Assembly: GCF_002270055.1 (NCBI RefSeq)
Contig: NZ_NIBG01000001.1
Span: forward strand, 470,937 to 534,936
Length of the DNA: 64,000 bases
Reading direction: 5' to 3'
DNA from: Anaeromicrobium sediminis
GTDB taxonomy: Bacteria; Bacillota; Clostridia; Peptostreptococcales; Thermotaleaceae
Below are positions 51,007-59,157 of this stretch, piece by piece; the stretch's first letter is position 1; every line of letters begins with the position of its first letter. The notes beneath the pieces were generated by a model. That model searched no databases. It saw only the letters and a program-made list of their open reading frames with translations, and was not told where the DNA came from. The translations under genes and the position numbers were made by a program.

Positions 51007-51222
51007 TCAATCGACCTCGCTCAACACTTTGTTGTTTGACTCTCTAAAAAAAAGTTCATCAATAGTTGTATTATACAAATCTGCTATCTTCTTTGCTAGT
51101 TTTAGTCCTGGAGTTCTTGTTCCTGTCTCTAACATAGAATAATAGTTCTTTGTTATATCAAGCTCATTTGCAGCTTGTTGTTGTGTGCAACCTCTTTTTT
51201 TACGAGCACTTTTCAAATTCAT
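51007..51222 (-). CDS. Cro-like XRE regulator
   Basis: 71 aa from ATG 51222 (GGAGTGAAAAT upstream). The helix-turn-helix is 'CTQQQAANELDITKNYYSML' followed by 'TPGLKLAKKIADLYNTTIDE'. First gene of the leftward early operon, facing the repressor, so it is a Cro/anti-repressor equivalent or Xre-type immunity regulator. Its promoter is near-consensus (TTGACA 51294-51299, TATAAT 51271-51276 on the minus strand) with an operator in the spacer. Confidence 0.85.
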   Translation of the reverse strand: MNLKSARKKRGCTQQQAANELDITKNYYSMLETGTRTPGLKLAKKIADLYNTTIDELFFRESNNKVLSEVD

Positions 51223-51243
51223 ATTTTCACTCCTTTTTCCACT

Positions 51244-51363
51244 CAACATTATGTTGCCCTCACACTTCGTATTATATACAACATTTTGTTGGATGTCAAT
51301 GATATCTATATATTCGCACAACATTTTGTTTAGTTTTATTTAAACATATCCAACATATTGTTA
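51244..51363. promoter_or_regulatory. four operators and divergent promoters of the lysogeny switch
   Basis: The 13-bp element CAACAnnnTGTTG occurs at 51244-51256 and 51279-51291, and with one or two changes at 51319-51331 and 51351-51363. The second lies in the spacer of the leftward TTGACA-17 bp-TATAAT promoter. The fourth overlaps the TATAAT (51362-51367) of the rightward repressor gene, which points to self-regulation. Another match is at 51022-51034 inside the cro-like gene. Confidence 0.8.
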
Positions 51364-51408
51364 TAATACTTATAAGACAACAAATATTACTTTTAGTACT
51401 TGTAGGCG

Positions 51409-51768
51409 GTGTTTAGTATGTTTGGTAGAAGGTTAAAATTACTTAGAGAATCAAAAGAACTTTACCAAAAGGATTTGGCAAAAATTATAGGTGTATCTTC
51501 AGGGGCTATAGGAATGTATGAGAATGATAAAAGAACTCCAGATTTTGAAACACTAAAAAAAATAGCAAACTACTTTAATGTTTCTACTGATTATCTTTTG
51601 GGCATAGTTGATGATCCTTCTGTAATAAAAGTTAGTGGAGATAATCTTCCTGATGAGCTTAAAGAAATAGGAATTCAATATCTTACTTTAGCTAAAGAAA
51701 TGCAAGATAAAGAAATTCCTCCAGAAGATATAAAGAAAATTTTAGATGTGTTAAAAAAGAACAAATAA
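51409..51768 (+). CDS. CI-like prophage repressor lacking a peptidase domain
   Basis: 119 aa. XRE helix-turn-helix (LYQKDLAKIIGVSSGAIGMY, 'DKRTPDFETLKKIANYFNVS'), 'TDYLLG', then a short helical tail. Repressors that are inactivated by RecA carry a ~100-aa S24 (LexA-type) domain, which is missing here. The operators upstream overlap its promoter. A terminator shared with the 41-aa convergent gene follows. Confidence 0.9.
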   Translation: MFSMFGRRLKLLRESKELYQKDLAKIIGVSSGAIGMYENDKRTPDFETLKKIANYFNVSTDYLLGIVDDPSVIKVSGDNLPDELKEIGIQYLTLAKEMQDKEIPPEDIKKILDVLKKNK

Positions 51769-51769
51769 A

Positions 51770-51812
51770 AATAACAACTAGATCTTTTGAGATCCGTTGT
51801 TATTTTTTTTAT
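51770..51812. terminator. terminator between repressor and convergent 41-aa gene
   Basis: AACAACTAGATCT...AGATCCGTTGTT followed by eight T; the stem lies within the 3' end of the 41-aa gene. Confidence 0.75.
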
Positions 51813-51903
51813 ACTTTGAATTTATGTATTTTATTTCATCTATCTTTATTTCTTTCAAATACTCAACATCTATACTTATAGTTTCTGTTACTTCCTTAGA
51901 CAT
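51778..51903 (-). CDS. 41-aa protein with LexA-controlled promoter; candidate antirepressor
   Basis: MSKEVTETISIDVEYLKEIK, then 'IDEIKYINSKYKKNNN'. A strong ribosome site (AAAGGGGGATATAAC) precedes the ATG. The promoter at 51962-51990 is TTGCAT, 17 bp, TATAAT, and a perfect LexA box lies at its start point (51941-51954). It is convergent with the repressor gene. No homolog is recognised. SOS-induced inactivation of the repressor is an inference from position and regulation. Confidence 0.65.
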   Translation of the reverse strand: MSKEVTETISIDVEYLKEIKIDEIKYINSKYKKNNNGSQKI

Positions 51904-51926
51904 GTTATATCCCCCTTTGTCTAAAG

Positions 51927-51990
51927 TGTTCGATCCTCATCGAACATATGTTCGTATATATATTATAATACTTCCATTATTTTCATGCAA
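51927..51990 (-). promoter_or_regulatory. sigma-A promoter with LexA/DinR box
   Basis: Minus-strand -35 TTGCAT (51985-51990), 17-bp spacer, -10 TATAAT (51962-51967). CGAACATATGTTCG at 51941-51954 is the Gram-positive LexA (DinR) consensus CGAACRNRYGTTCG. A second inverted repeat TGTTCGAT-cctc-ATCGAACA (51927-51946) overlaps it. Confidence 0.8.
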
Positions 51991-52060
51991 CATTTTTCTA
52001 CAATTTGAAAAGGAAGGCTTTACTAATCCGCTTACGTTTACTATAAACAATATCACCTAT

Positions 52061-52105
52061 AATTTGAAAAATGTTCCATTTTGTTATAATATGGGAATAT
52101 CTTGC
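52061..52105 (+). promoter_or_regulatory. cassette leader L1 (before reverse transcriptase)
   Basis: TTGAAA (52064-52069), 17 bp, TAATAT; the spacer carries the conserved AAT.TTCCATTTTGTT. The following 'GAATATCTT.CACAGTAAA' is shared with L2. Related blocks at 55243, 58092, 59766 and 60598. Confidence 0.7.
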
Positions 52106-52236
52106 ACAGTAAATATTGGTGACATTGATATAGTAAAACTCTAAAGTTTTACAACATTACAAACTAGTTTTTGAAAGATAGTTAATGTCTAATAGGTTAT
52201 ATTTTTATAATAAGAAAATATAAGGAAGTGTTGATA

Positions 52237-54768
52237 TTGAATAGTAATTTAGAATTATCAAAAAGAATTGTAGCATATGGATATTTTTCAAATGAAATTC
52301 CAAAAGAGTTTACTTCTGAACAATTAGGATGTTCATTAGATTTAATTGATACATCAGATTCAAGATTATCAAAAAAATTGAAAAATAAATGGTCTAAAGC
52401 AATTGAGTTTTCAATACCAAGAATAGAAAATTTCAGAAGAACACTAACAATCCCAACACCTTTACAATATGTATTACTTTCGAAATTGTTAGAAGATAAA
52501 TGGAGTGAATTACAAATTCATTTTGATAAATCAACTGTTTCACTTACTACTCCTATTGAATCGGATGAAGTTGGTGAATCCATAAAACCCAAGCATACGA
52601 TGGATGAAAAAATTTATCAAAGAATTGATAACCTAAGCAATAATAAATATATTTTACAAACCGATATTACCAGATATTATCCTAGCATATATACACACTC
52701 TCTTCCATGGGCACTACATACTAAGAAGACTTCAAAAGCAAATATGACTGATCCATCATACTTTGGAAATGAAATAGATAAACTTGTTAGAAATATGCAA
52801 GACGGACAAACTATAGGAATACCTATTGGTCCTATCACTTCATTAATACTTCAAGAAATTATAGGAACGGCAATAGATAGTGAATTTAGTATCGAAATGA
52901 ACATGAATATTAATGGTTATAGATATATTGATGATATGGAATATTATTTTAATTCTATAGAAGAAGCTGAGAGGGGATTAAATATATTAAATAAGGTTGT
53001 AAAGAGGTATCAACTGGAATTAAATACTTCAAAAACAAAAATTATGAAGACTCCTATTAAACTTGAACCGGAATGGATATACTTTTTCCGAACATTTAAG
53101 TTTAGAAAAAGTAATATAAAAAAAATAAGTTTAATTATGCAAAAAAGTGATTTGACAAGCTACTTTAGTAAAGCGTTCGAATTTGCTGAAAATAGTAATG
53201 AAAAGGGGATATTAGCTTATGCATTAAAAACAGTAAGAAAAAATGTTATACTGCAAGAAAATTGGAGTACTTTTGAATCTTTAATTCTACATACAGCTTT
53301 AGTCGATCCATTAACTATACCAATTGCTTTTGAAATAATAGAAGGATATAAGTACAGAGGATATCCAATTGATATTGATAAAATAACACGGTTTGTTAAT
53401 GGATTAATACAGAGCAATATAGAATTAAAAAATGATTTTGAAGTTACATGGGTTTTAAGTGTTGCTAATAGACTTAACATACAAATCAATGAAGAAGTAA
53501 GTAAGCATCTATTAAAAAGTGACAATGCAATTATTAATACATTAACTATGATTTTATACGATAAAGATCTTTTAGATGGAGAATTAAATTTTGATCATTA
53601 TAGAGCACTGTTAACACATGAAAACCTATATAGTTCACATTGGTTATTTGTATATGAATGCTGTAATCAAAAGTGGTTGGGACAGAATAAAAACAAGGAT
53701 TACATAAAAACTGATAAGTTTTATAAGCAGTTATTAGATAACAAAATATCTTTTATAAATCCAAATTTTTCGTTGATAGTAACTGCATTAAGCAAATTAG
53801 TGTTAGAAAAAATGGATATTGAATTATTTATAAAAAGTGGAGGGGCAACAGCAGAAAAAATCAAAGAAAATGTGTTACAGGTATTGGAAAAATCACATAA
53901 AGGTCTAGATGAAGATATTGTAGAAGATGTTTTAGTAGAAGTTTCTAAGAAAATAAACAAAATGCTAGAAGAAACTCAAGAAGAAATCAAGCAAGAAACC
54001 CAGGAAGAAATCAAGCAAGAAACCCAGGAAGAAATCAAGCAAGAAACCCAAGAAGAAATCAAGCAAGAAACCCAAGAAGAAATCAAGCAAGAAACCCAAG
54101 AAGAAATCAAGCAAGAAACCCAAGAAGAAATCAAGCAAGAAACCCAAGAAGAAATCAAGCAAGAAACCCAAGAAGAAATCAAGCAAGAAACCCAAGAAGA
54201 AATCAAGCAAGAAACCCAAGAAGAAATCAAGCAAGAAACCCAAGAAGAAATCAAGCAAGAAACCCAAGAAGAAATCAAGCAAGAAACCCAAGAAGAAATC
54301 AAGCAAGAAACCCAAGAAGAAATCAAGCAAGAAACCCAAGAAGAAATCAAGCAAGAAACCCAAGAAGAAATCAAGCAAGAAACCCAAGAAGAAATCAAGC
54401 AAGAAACCCAAGAAGAAATCAAGCAAGAAACCCAAGAAGAAATCAAGCAAGAAACCCAAGAAGAAATCAAGCAAGAAACCCAAGAAGAAATCAAGCAAGA
54501 AACCCAAGAAGAAATCAAGCAAGAAACCCAAGAAGAAATCAAGCAAGAAACCCAAGAAGAAATCAAGCAAGAAACCCAAGAAGAAATCAAGCAAGAAACC
54601 CAAGAAGAAATCAAGCAAGAAACCCAAGAAGAAATCAAGCAAGAAACCCAAGAAGAGAGAAATAAAGAAAACAAATTTAATAATGATAATTGGTTACTAA
54701 ACTTTTTTAATACAGATATTAGTAAAAAGCATACAATACATTCTAATTATATTAATAATGGTTATTAA
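52237..54768 (+). CDS. antiviral-type reverse transcriptase with 28 C-terminal octapeptide repeats
   Basis: 843 aa from TTG 52237 (AAGGAAG eight bases upstream; GTG 52228 is an alternative). 'IVAYGYFSNEIPKEFTSE' at the start, 'LQTDITRYYPSIYTHSLPWA' (motif A, first Asp about 143) and 'YRYIDDMEYYF' (motif C, YIDD, first Asp 232) match the unknown-group/abortive-infection reverse transcriptases rather than retrons or group II introns. Residues about 270-560 are helical. Residues 582-805 are 28 copies of EEIKQETQ, expected to form a long charged helix, then a 38-residue tail. Such enzymes make DNA without a template in the related AbiK and DRT systems; the subclass here is not settled. Confidence 0.85.
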   Translation: MNSNLELSKRIVAYGYFSNEIPKEFTSEQLGCSLDLIDTSDSRLSKKLKNKWSKAIEFSIPRIENFRRTLTIPTPLQYVLLSKLLEDKWSELQIHFDKSTVSLTTPIESDEVGESIKPKHTMDEKIYQRIDNLSNNKYILQTDITRYYPSIYTHSLPWALHTKKTSKANMTDPSYFGNEIDKLVRNMQDGQTIGIPIGPITSLILQEIIGTAIDSEFSIEMNMNINGYRYIDDMEYYFNSIEEAERGLNILNKVVKRYQLELNTSKTKIMKTPIKLEPEWIYFFRTFKFRKSNIKKISLIMQKSDLTSYFSKAFEFAENSNEKGILAYALKTVRKNVILQENWSTFESLILHTALVDPLTIPIAFEIIEGYKYRGYPIDIDKITRFVNGLIQSNIELKNDFEVTWVLSVANRLNIQINEEVSKHLLKSDNAIINTLTMILYDKDLLDGELNFDHYRALLTHENLYSSHWLFVYECCNQKWLGQNKNKDYIKTDKFYKQLLDNKISFINPNFSLIVTALSKLVLEKMDIELFIKSGGATAEKIKENVLQVLEKSHKGLDEDIVEDVLVEVSKKINKMLEETQEEIKQETQEEIKQETQEEIKQETQEEIKQETQEEIKQETQEEIKQETQEEIKQETQEEIKQETQEEIKQETQEEIKQETQEEIKQETQEEIKQETQEEIKQETQEEIKQETQEEIKQETQEEIKQETQEEIKQETQEEIKQETQEEIKQETQEEIKQETQEEIKQETQEEIKQETQEEIKQETQEEIKQETQEEIKQETQEEIKQETQEEIKQETQEEIKQETQEERNKENKFNNDNWLLNFFNTDISKKHTIHSNYINNGY
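53980..54651 (+). repeat. tandem array of 28 x 24-bp units
   Basis: Unit GAAGAAATCAAGCAAGAAAC plus CCAA. All 28 units have the same length and all but the first two (which have CCAGG at the boundary) are identical, so the array expanded recently. The unit length keeps the frame, so changes in copy number change protein length only. Confidence 0.95.
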
Positions 54769-55242
54769 GAATATAATTTGGATTAGTGTAGTTAGAATCA
54801 TAGTATTAAAATCCACATTATAAGTAGCATGGACTTGAGTTAAAGTTTAGATAAAATAATAATTTTGATGTATATACTAATGCATGATCGACTTCACATT
54901 ATCCTAATAATAGGAAAGTCATAATAAACAATAGTACAGTTTTAATACATATATTAAATGTTCTGGAAAAGGAGATCCTTGGGATCTCCTTTTATTTTTT
55001 CTTTTGCTTCTACACCCTGCCCTTTCTGATATATAGAATTTATTTTAATTATATTTTTAAATAATTTAACTTGTTTCAGTACTTTTAGTAAGAGTCGTTT
55101 AATTTAAAAAATTAAATTTATGCCGAAGCAAAAGCCTGTGTGGGATATTGATGATAAAAGATATTTATATCTTTATAGATTACCTTCTATTTTTATTTAT
55201 GAAAAATTCAATGTGTAGATTTCGACTTTACTTTGAATTTAA
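54769..55242. other. long non-coding stretch between RT and HEPN cassettes
   Basis: No supported gene (a 32-codon frame at about 55120 has no ribosome site). It contains the RT terminator and, before it, 'ATAATAGTACAGTTTTAATA' (about 54926-54950), repeated at 60476-60500. A non-coding RNA partner for the RT could lie here; none can be shown. Confidence 0.5.
54968..54998 (+). terminator. terminator of RT cassette
   Basis: GGAGATCC-ttg-GGATCTCC followed by TTTTATTTTTTC; perfect stem. Confidence 0.85.
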
Positions 55243-55285
55243 TTGAAAAATATTCCATTTAGTTGTAATATATGAATATCATATG
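55243..55285 (+). promoter_or_regulatory. cassette leader L2
   Basis: TTGAAA (55243-55248), 17-bp spacer AATATTCCATTTAGTTG, TAATAT (55266-55271), then GAATATCATATGCAGTAAA as in L1. Confidence 0.7.
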
Positions 55286-55420
55286 CAGTAAAAGTGAATA
55301 TTTTCTAAAATTTCTTAGCGAATCCATTTTGTAATGTAGTCAATGTCTATTATGAGAATATTGTAAGTGGCACATATTATTTTTATAAATTCAATTAAAC
55401 TCTAGTTAGAGAGGTGTATT

Positions 55421-57094
55421 ATGAACATAGTTGTAAAACTCAATACTAAAGAGAATACAATTTTTACACTTGAAAATTATGGTGTTTCAGACATGAGCAC
55501 ACCAGATACTATAAAAAGTCTTATCAAAAATTCGGATTTTATTACACATTACTATATGGAGAAAAAGATATGTAAAATTAATAACATAAATGAGTTCATT
55601 GATTATTTGTTTTTGGTGTTCATTAATTCATATGAGAATTGTGTTGAGTATATATTAGATCCATATAAAAAAGAATTTGAAAAATTTCTTTCGTTTGCAA
55701 CTTCCAGAATGGTTTTGTATAGTAAATCATGCATTATAAACTACATAAGGAATCACTATAAAGAAATTTTCTCTTATGAAGATGAATATATTGAGCATGG
55801 TTTACATGAATTAACTCTTAAATTTTTTATTGAATACAATAAAGGCATCATAAATTCGGGAATTATGGATTATTTAATTGAAAATAAACCGATTTTTGTA
55901 TTTGATAACTTGGATAAATTGTATAGCATAATTAAAAAATATGATAATGAATATCTAAAAAAGCTATTTACTTCTGAAACTTGTTTTCAAGAATTAAGCA
56001 AATATAGATTTAATGATGTTTGTAACTTTTCAGTTTATCTATACAAGAATAACTCTAAAGAATTAGTAAAAGATATTGAGGATAAAATTTATACATATTG
56101 TATGCAACAACTTTCCAATATAGAAAGAAAACATGTTTATAATGTTCAATTAATACTAAATGAAGCTCAAAAGACATTAGTGAAAATAAAATCAAAATAT
56201 GCTCCAGTACTTGCTAGCAAATTAGATAATATAACCAATAAAGCATCAGACTATTTAAGAGAACATGGACAAGTACATGAATATGAACTATCATCAAAAC
56301 CATATTATGATTGGATGAAAAAGTTAGACGACAAGAATGTTGATACTTTTAGTAAATATATGACAATCTCACATGACATTTCTTCTAAAACCGAATTATG
56401 GGAATCGAGATTACAAAAAGATGCCGAGAATTATAAACCTTCAATCGTTGATTTGGTATCAACTAGCGTAAGTACCAATGACTATTTTTCTTATGGAAAA
56501 ATAAAGACTGTTGATTTAAAAATTAATTACTATATGATGTCACTGTATTATTGGGTAGACCAGCAAAGGTCTCAAGAATTTATACATACTATGATTTCTG
56601 TTATAGAGTCAATTTATTCAGAAATTGGATTCCATTATAACGAAGAGGACATAGTTAAAGATGTAATACAGCTAAAAGCGGCTTTAATCGATGCCTTAGA
56701 TAAGAACGAGAATAATTATTTATCTCATATGACTGCTTTTTTTACAATCTCTTTTTTGGAGAAAATATTAAGGAATATTTATTGTCAACTTAAAGATGAT
56801 GGATTTTTTCTTACATCTTCTACAACGTTGGGAAGTATGCTAGGGAAAAATGATAATGTTGATAGTAAAATGGAAAAAATTATAGGTACTGATCATATCA
56901 AGTGGATTAGATATTATTTTTTAAGTGATGGTGATAGTATAGGAGAAAACCTAAGAAATAGAATAGCACACTTTAAAGATATTAGAATAGGTGATATCCA
57001 AACACCACAATTGATTAAAATTGTGTGGTTAGTTGTCTCCACAATTAATTCGATATTAATTAATATAATGAATAATGATATTGATAATGATTAA
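55421..57094 (+). CDS. DUF4209-like HEPN protein, probable defence RNase
   Basis: 557 aa, helical. The C-terminal domain has 'STTLGSMLG', 'HIKWIRYYFLSD' and 'GENLRNRIAHFKD': the RN..AH motif (Rx4H) is the catalytic signature of HEPN RNases and the arrangement is that of DUF4209. The N-terminal ~430 residues are not recognised. GAGAGGTGTATT precedes the ATG, and leader L2 supplies a promoter. HEPN proteins of defence systems cut RNA after infection; that role is inferred here. Confidence 0.75.
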   Translation: MNIVVKLNTKENTIFTLENYGVSDMSTPDTIKSLIKNSDFITHYYMEKKICKINNINEFIDYLFLVFINSYENCVEYILDPYKKEFEKFLSFATSRMVLYSKSCIINYIRNHYKEIFSYEDEYIEHGLHELTLKFFIEYNKGIINSGIMDYLIENKPIFVFDNLDKLYSIIKKYDNEYLKKLFTSETCFQELSKYRFNDVCNFSVYLYKNNSKELVKDIEDKIYTYCMQQLSNIERKHVYNVQLILNEAQKTLVKIKSKYAPVLASKLDNITNKASDYLREHGQVHEYELSSKPYYDWMKKLDDKNVDTFSKYMTISHDISSKTELWESRLQKDAENYKPSIVDLVSTSVSTNDYFSYGKIKTVDLKINYYMMSLYYWVDQQRSQEFIHTMISVIESIYSEIGFHYNEEDIVKDVIQLKAALIDALDKNENNYLSHMTAFFTISFLEKILRNIYCQLKDDGFFLTSSTTLGSMLGKNDNVDSKMEKIIGTDHIKWIRYYFLSDGDSIGENLRNRIAHFKDIRIGDIQTPQLIKIVWLVVSTINSILINIMNNDIDND

Positions 57095-57245
57095 TGTAGT
57101 TGAAATGATGAGACTAACTTGGCCTCCATTCAAGCTTTGTATTTTATTTGATTGATTATTACTTGTAACAATAATTATATATATATCAATGTTTAAAATT
57201 AGTAAACTTAATTAAATTAAAATTAACATGAAAGGGTTGTATCAT

Positions 57246-57965
57246 ATGCACTTAGAAGAATTGATTAATTGGGAAGGTAAATGCCTAAAAAATAATATGG
57301 AAAAATATATTGAACTTATTAATAATTCATATAATATAATTAGTATTTTATCATACATATCTAATATAAAAACACCTAAATCACTAGCATATTTTACTTT
57401 TAATAATCAAATTAGAGCTAGTTTGATTCAATCCCTTTTAGCCCTTTTGCGCAATCATGAAGTTCAAAGTAAATTGATGCTAAGGCATGCAATTGAAACA
57501 GGTATGTTAGCAGCATATAGCCTTATAGAACCAGATATCGAAAAGTATTTAATCAATGAAAAAGATGGTGCAAGGCCAGTAAAAGTCATGAATAAAGTAT
57601 ATAAGTTTATTGAAAACCTATTCCCAGATTATTCAAATCGACTAAAAAAAGTTAAAGATGAGATAAATGAATTTTATGCACATGGTAATTTATTTAATTC
57701 ATTTGTTACAAGCCCAAACAGAGAGAATATATATGGATTAGCTTTTTTTGATAGAAATAGAGACGATGATTTTAAACTTAAAATAGGTATTTGGCAAATT
57801 GGTCATATAGCATGTATACTATTTGACTTGCTTTACGAAGCATCACTAATGAGTATTGTAGTTGAAAGAAATGAAGAAATCAGCAAAAGATATTCTGAGC
57901 TATTAAAAGAAAGTCAGTCTTTTAGGTATAAATTTGAAATTGAGTTTGGTAAGCGAAAACTTTAA
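57246..57965 (+). CDS. helical protein with HEPN-like AHG motif, 239 aa
   Basis: ATG 57246 was chosen because AAAGGG lies upstream of it. 'MLRHAIETGMLAAYSLIEPD' (part) and 'EINEFYAHGNLFNSF' resemble helical HEPN-like or DUF5677-type proteins. No leader copy precedes it, so it shares the transcript of the HEPN gene (151 bp gap) or has its own weak promoter. A terminator follows. Family assignment is tentative. Confidence 0.6.
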   Translation: MHLEELINWEGKCLKNNMEKYIELINNSYNIISILSYISNIKTPKSLAYFTFNNQIRASLIQSLLALLRNHEVQSKLMLRHAIETGMLAAYSLIEPDIEKYLINEKDGARPVKVMNKVYKFIENLFPDYSNRLKKVKDEINEFYAHGNLFNSFVTSPNRENIYGLAFFDRNRDDDFKLKIGIWQIGHIACILFDLLYEASLMSIVVERNEEISKRYSELLKESQSFRYKFEIEFGKRKL

Positions 57966-58000
57966 ATTAATCGAGTTCCACATAAATATTAGATAAATCA

Positions 58001-58030
58001 AAGGAGATTATTAATATCTCCTTTTAATTT
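58001..58030 (+). terminator. terminator of 239-aa cassette
   Basis: GGAGAT-tattaat-ATCTCC followed by TTTTAATTTTTTC; same pattern as the other cassette terminators. Confidence 0.8.
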
Positions 58031-58091
58031 TTTCTCTTATTTTCCTCTCTGCCTTACTTTCCCATTTATAATATTTTAGAGATTTTTATAT

Positions 58092-58135
58092 TTGAAGAAT
58101 ATTCCATTTTGCTGTAGTATATGATTATCATGTAC
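58092..58135 (+). promoter_or_regulatory. cassette leader L3
   Basis: TTGAAG (58092-58097), 17 bp (AATATTCCATTTTGCTG), TAGTAT (58115-58120). Confidence 0.7.
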
Positions 58136-58194
58136 CATACAACTCTTAAAAGCATTATTATTTGATAATACAATTTACTGCTAAGGGGGATTTT

Positions 58195-59085
58195 ATGAAA
58201 GATATCATGAAAGAATTGACAGCAACAATTTTGGGTCTAAGCACCGTATCAGAAGATATAAATAAACATATGAATCAAGTTCTTAATCTTGTAGAGACAT
58301 TCAATACCACTCTCGATCCTAAAAACAAAAAGCATATGTTTGTTGCAAAGGATCAAGAAACCTTTATAGCACCTGTTGCTATTGCAGGCTTGAAGAATAA
58401 AGAAGAATTGGATTTGGTTTACTTCGGTTTAAATCCAAAGTTTGGTGATGATACGTCGAAAGAGAAACGTCAAGCAATAAATCACAAAAGTGGTTATTAT
58501 AACTTTTATCATTCTAAAGCAATCTTTGATTATCTGATGAATGGGAAAAGTAACACCTATTATAAGAGAGTTATACGTGTACTGTTTTCAATATTTGGGC
58601 ACCCTGAAATGAATACCATCAAAATCTCTAATATTCGTAAAAGGTATGGATTTGATGAAAATAAAGATCATGAAATTTTCTTTGATTTGCTAAAATCTAA
58701 AAGTATTGCTTTTCCAGAACTGATACCATTTCATTCATGGAAATTCAACTTGTCTGACAGTGATGTAGCAATTTTAAGAAAATCAATCCCAAGTTATGAT
58801 AGATATGTGAATAAATTGATGAAATACATCGCAGAAAATTTGTCAGCAGATGGTGTTGTTATTAGCAATGGACAAAAAGCATCCAATGTCATTAAAAATC
58901 ATCTGATAAGTATGAAACTTGAAGAACGTGCATTTCTGGTTTATGATGATAAAGCTATGGAAGTATACAAATGGAAAAATAGCCATTGGGCTCTTTTGAA
59001 AGGTCAAATTGCACCAGGAGCTTCTCCCATTTTTAATGCAAATAACATGTATTTGTTTGGTCAAAAAATTAAAGAAATAGTATAA
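58195..59085 (+). CDS. protein with uracil-DNA-glycosylase-like fold, 296 aa
   Basis: ATG 58195 follows AAGGGGGATTTT. Three segments recall the UDG superfamily: 'LDLVYFGLNPKFGDD' (motif 1, position of the water-activating loop), 'DGVVISNGQKASNVIKNHL' (beta strand and helix after motif 1b), and 'IAPGASPIFNANN' (motif 2, in place of HPSP). Key catalytic residues are not all evident, so activity may be lost or changed. A role in recognising modified phage DNA would be plausible. The assignment is structural guesswork from motifs. Confidence 0.5.
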   Translation: MKDIMKELTATILGLSTVSEDINKHMNQVLNLVETFNTTLDPKNKKHMFVAKDQETFIAPVAIAGLKNKEELDLVYFGLNPKFGDDTSKEKRQAINHKSGYYNFYHSKAIFDYLMNGKSNTYYKRVIRVLFSIFGHPEMNTIKISNIRKRYGFDENKDHEIFFDLLKSKSIAFPELIPFHSWKFNLSDSDVAILRKSIPSYDRYVNKLMKYIAENLSADGVVISNGQKASNVIKNHLISMKLEERAFLVYDDKAMEVYKWKNSHWALLKGQIAPGASPIFNANNMYLFGQKIKEIV

Positions 59086-59157
59086 TCAACAGATTATAAT
59101 AGTATTGAAAAGATTCAGTATATCAAAAATAAAAAAGAGAATGGAAAAGTAATAAAT

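Noticed and set aside
51797..52144. 115-aa plus-strand frame
   Set aside because: It spans a terminator, the LexA-controlled promoter and leader L1 and has no ribosome site.
53980..54651. Possible CRISPR array
   Set aside because: The units are contiguous without spacers and lie within a coding frame.
53965..54674. Long leucine/phenylalanine- or tryptophan/serine-repeat frames on the minus strand
   Set aside because: They are antisense readings of the 24-bp repeat of the reverse transcriptase gene, which stays open in several frames only because the unit length is a multiple of three.
52228..54768. Retron
   Set aside because: No msr/msd-like inverted repeats were seen upstream, and the motif A context (TDITRYYPSIYTHS) points to the abortive-infection/DRT class.
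55120..55218. 32-codon frame between the RT and HEPN cassettes
   Set aside because: No ribosome site and no recognisable product; kept only as part of the intergenic note.
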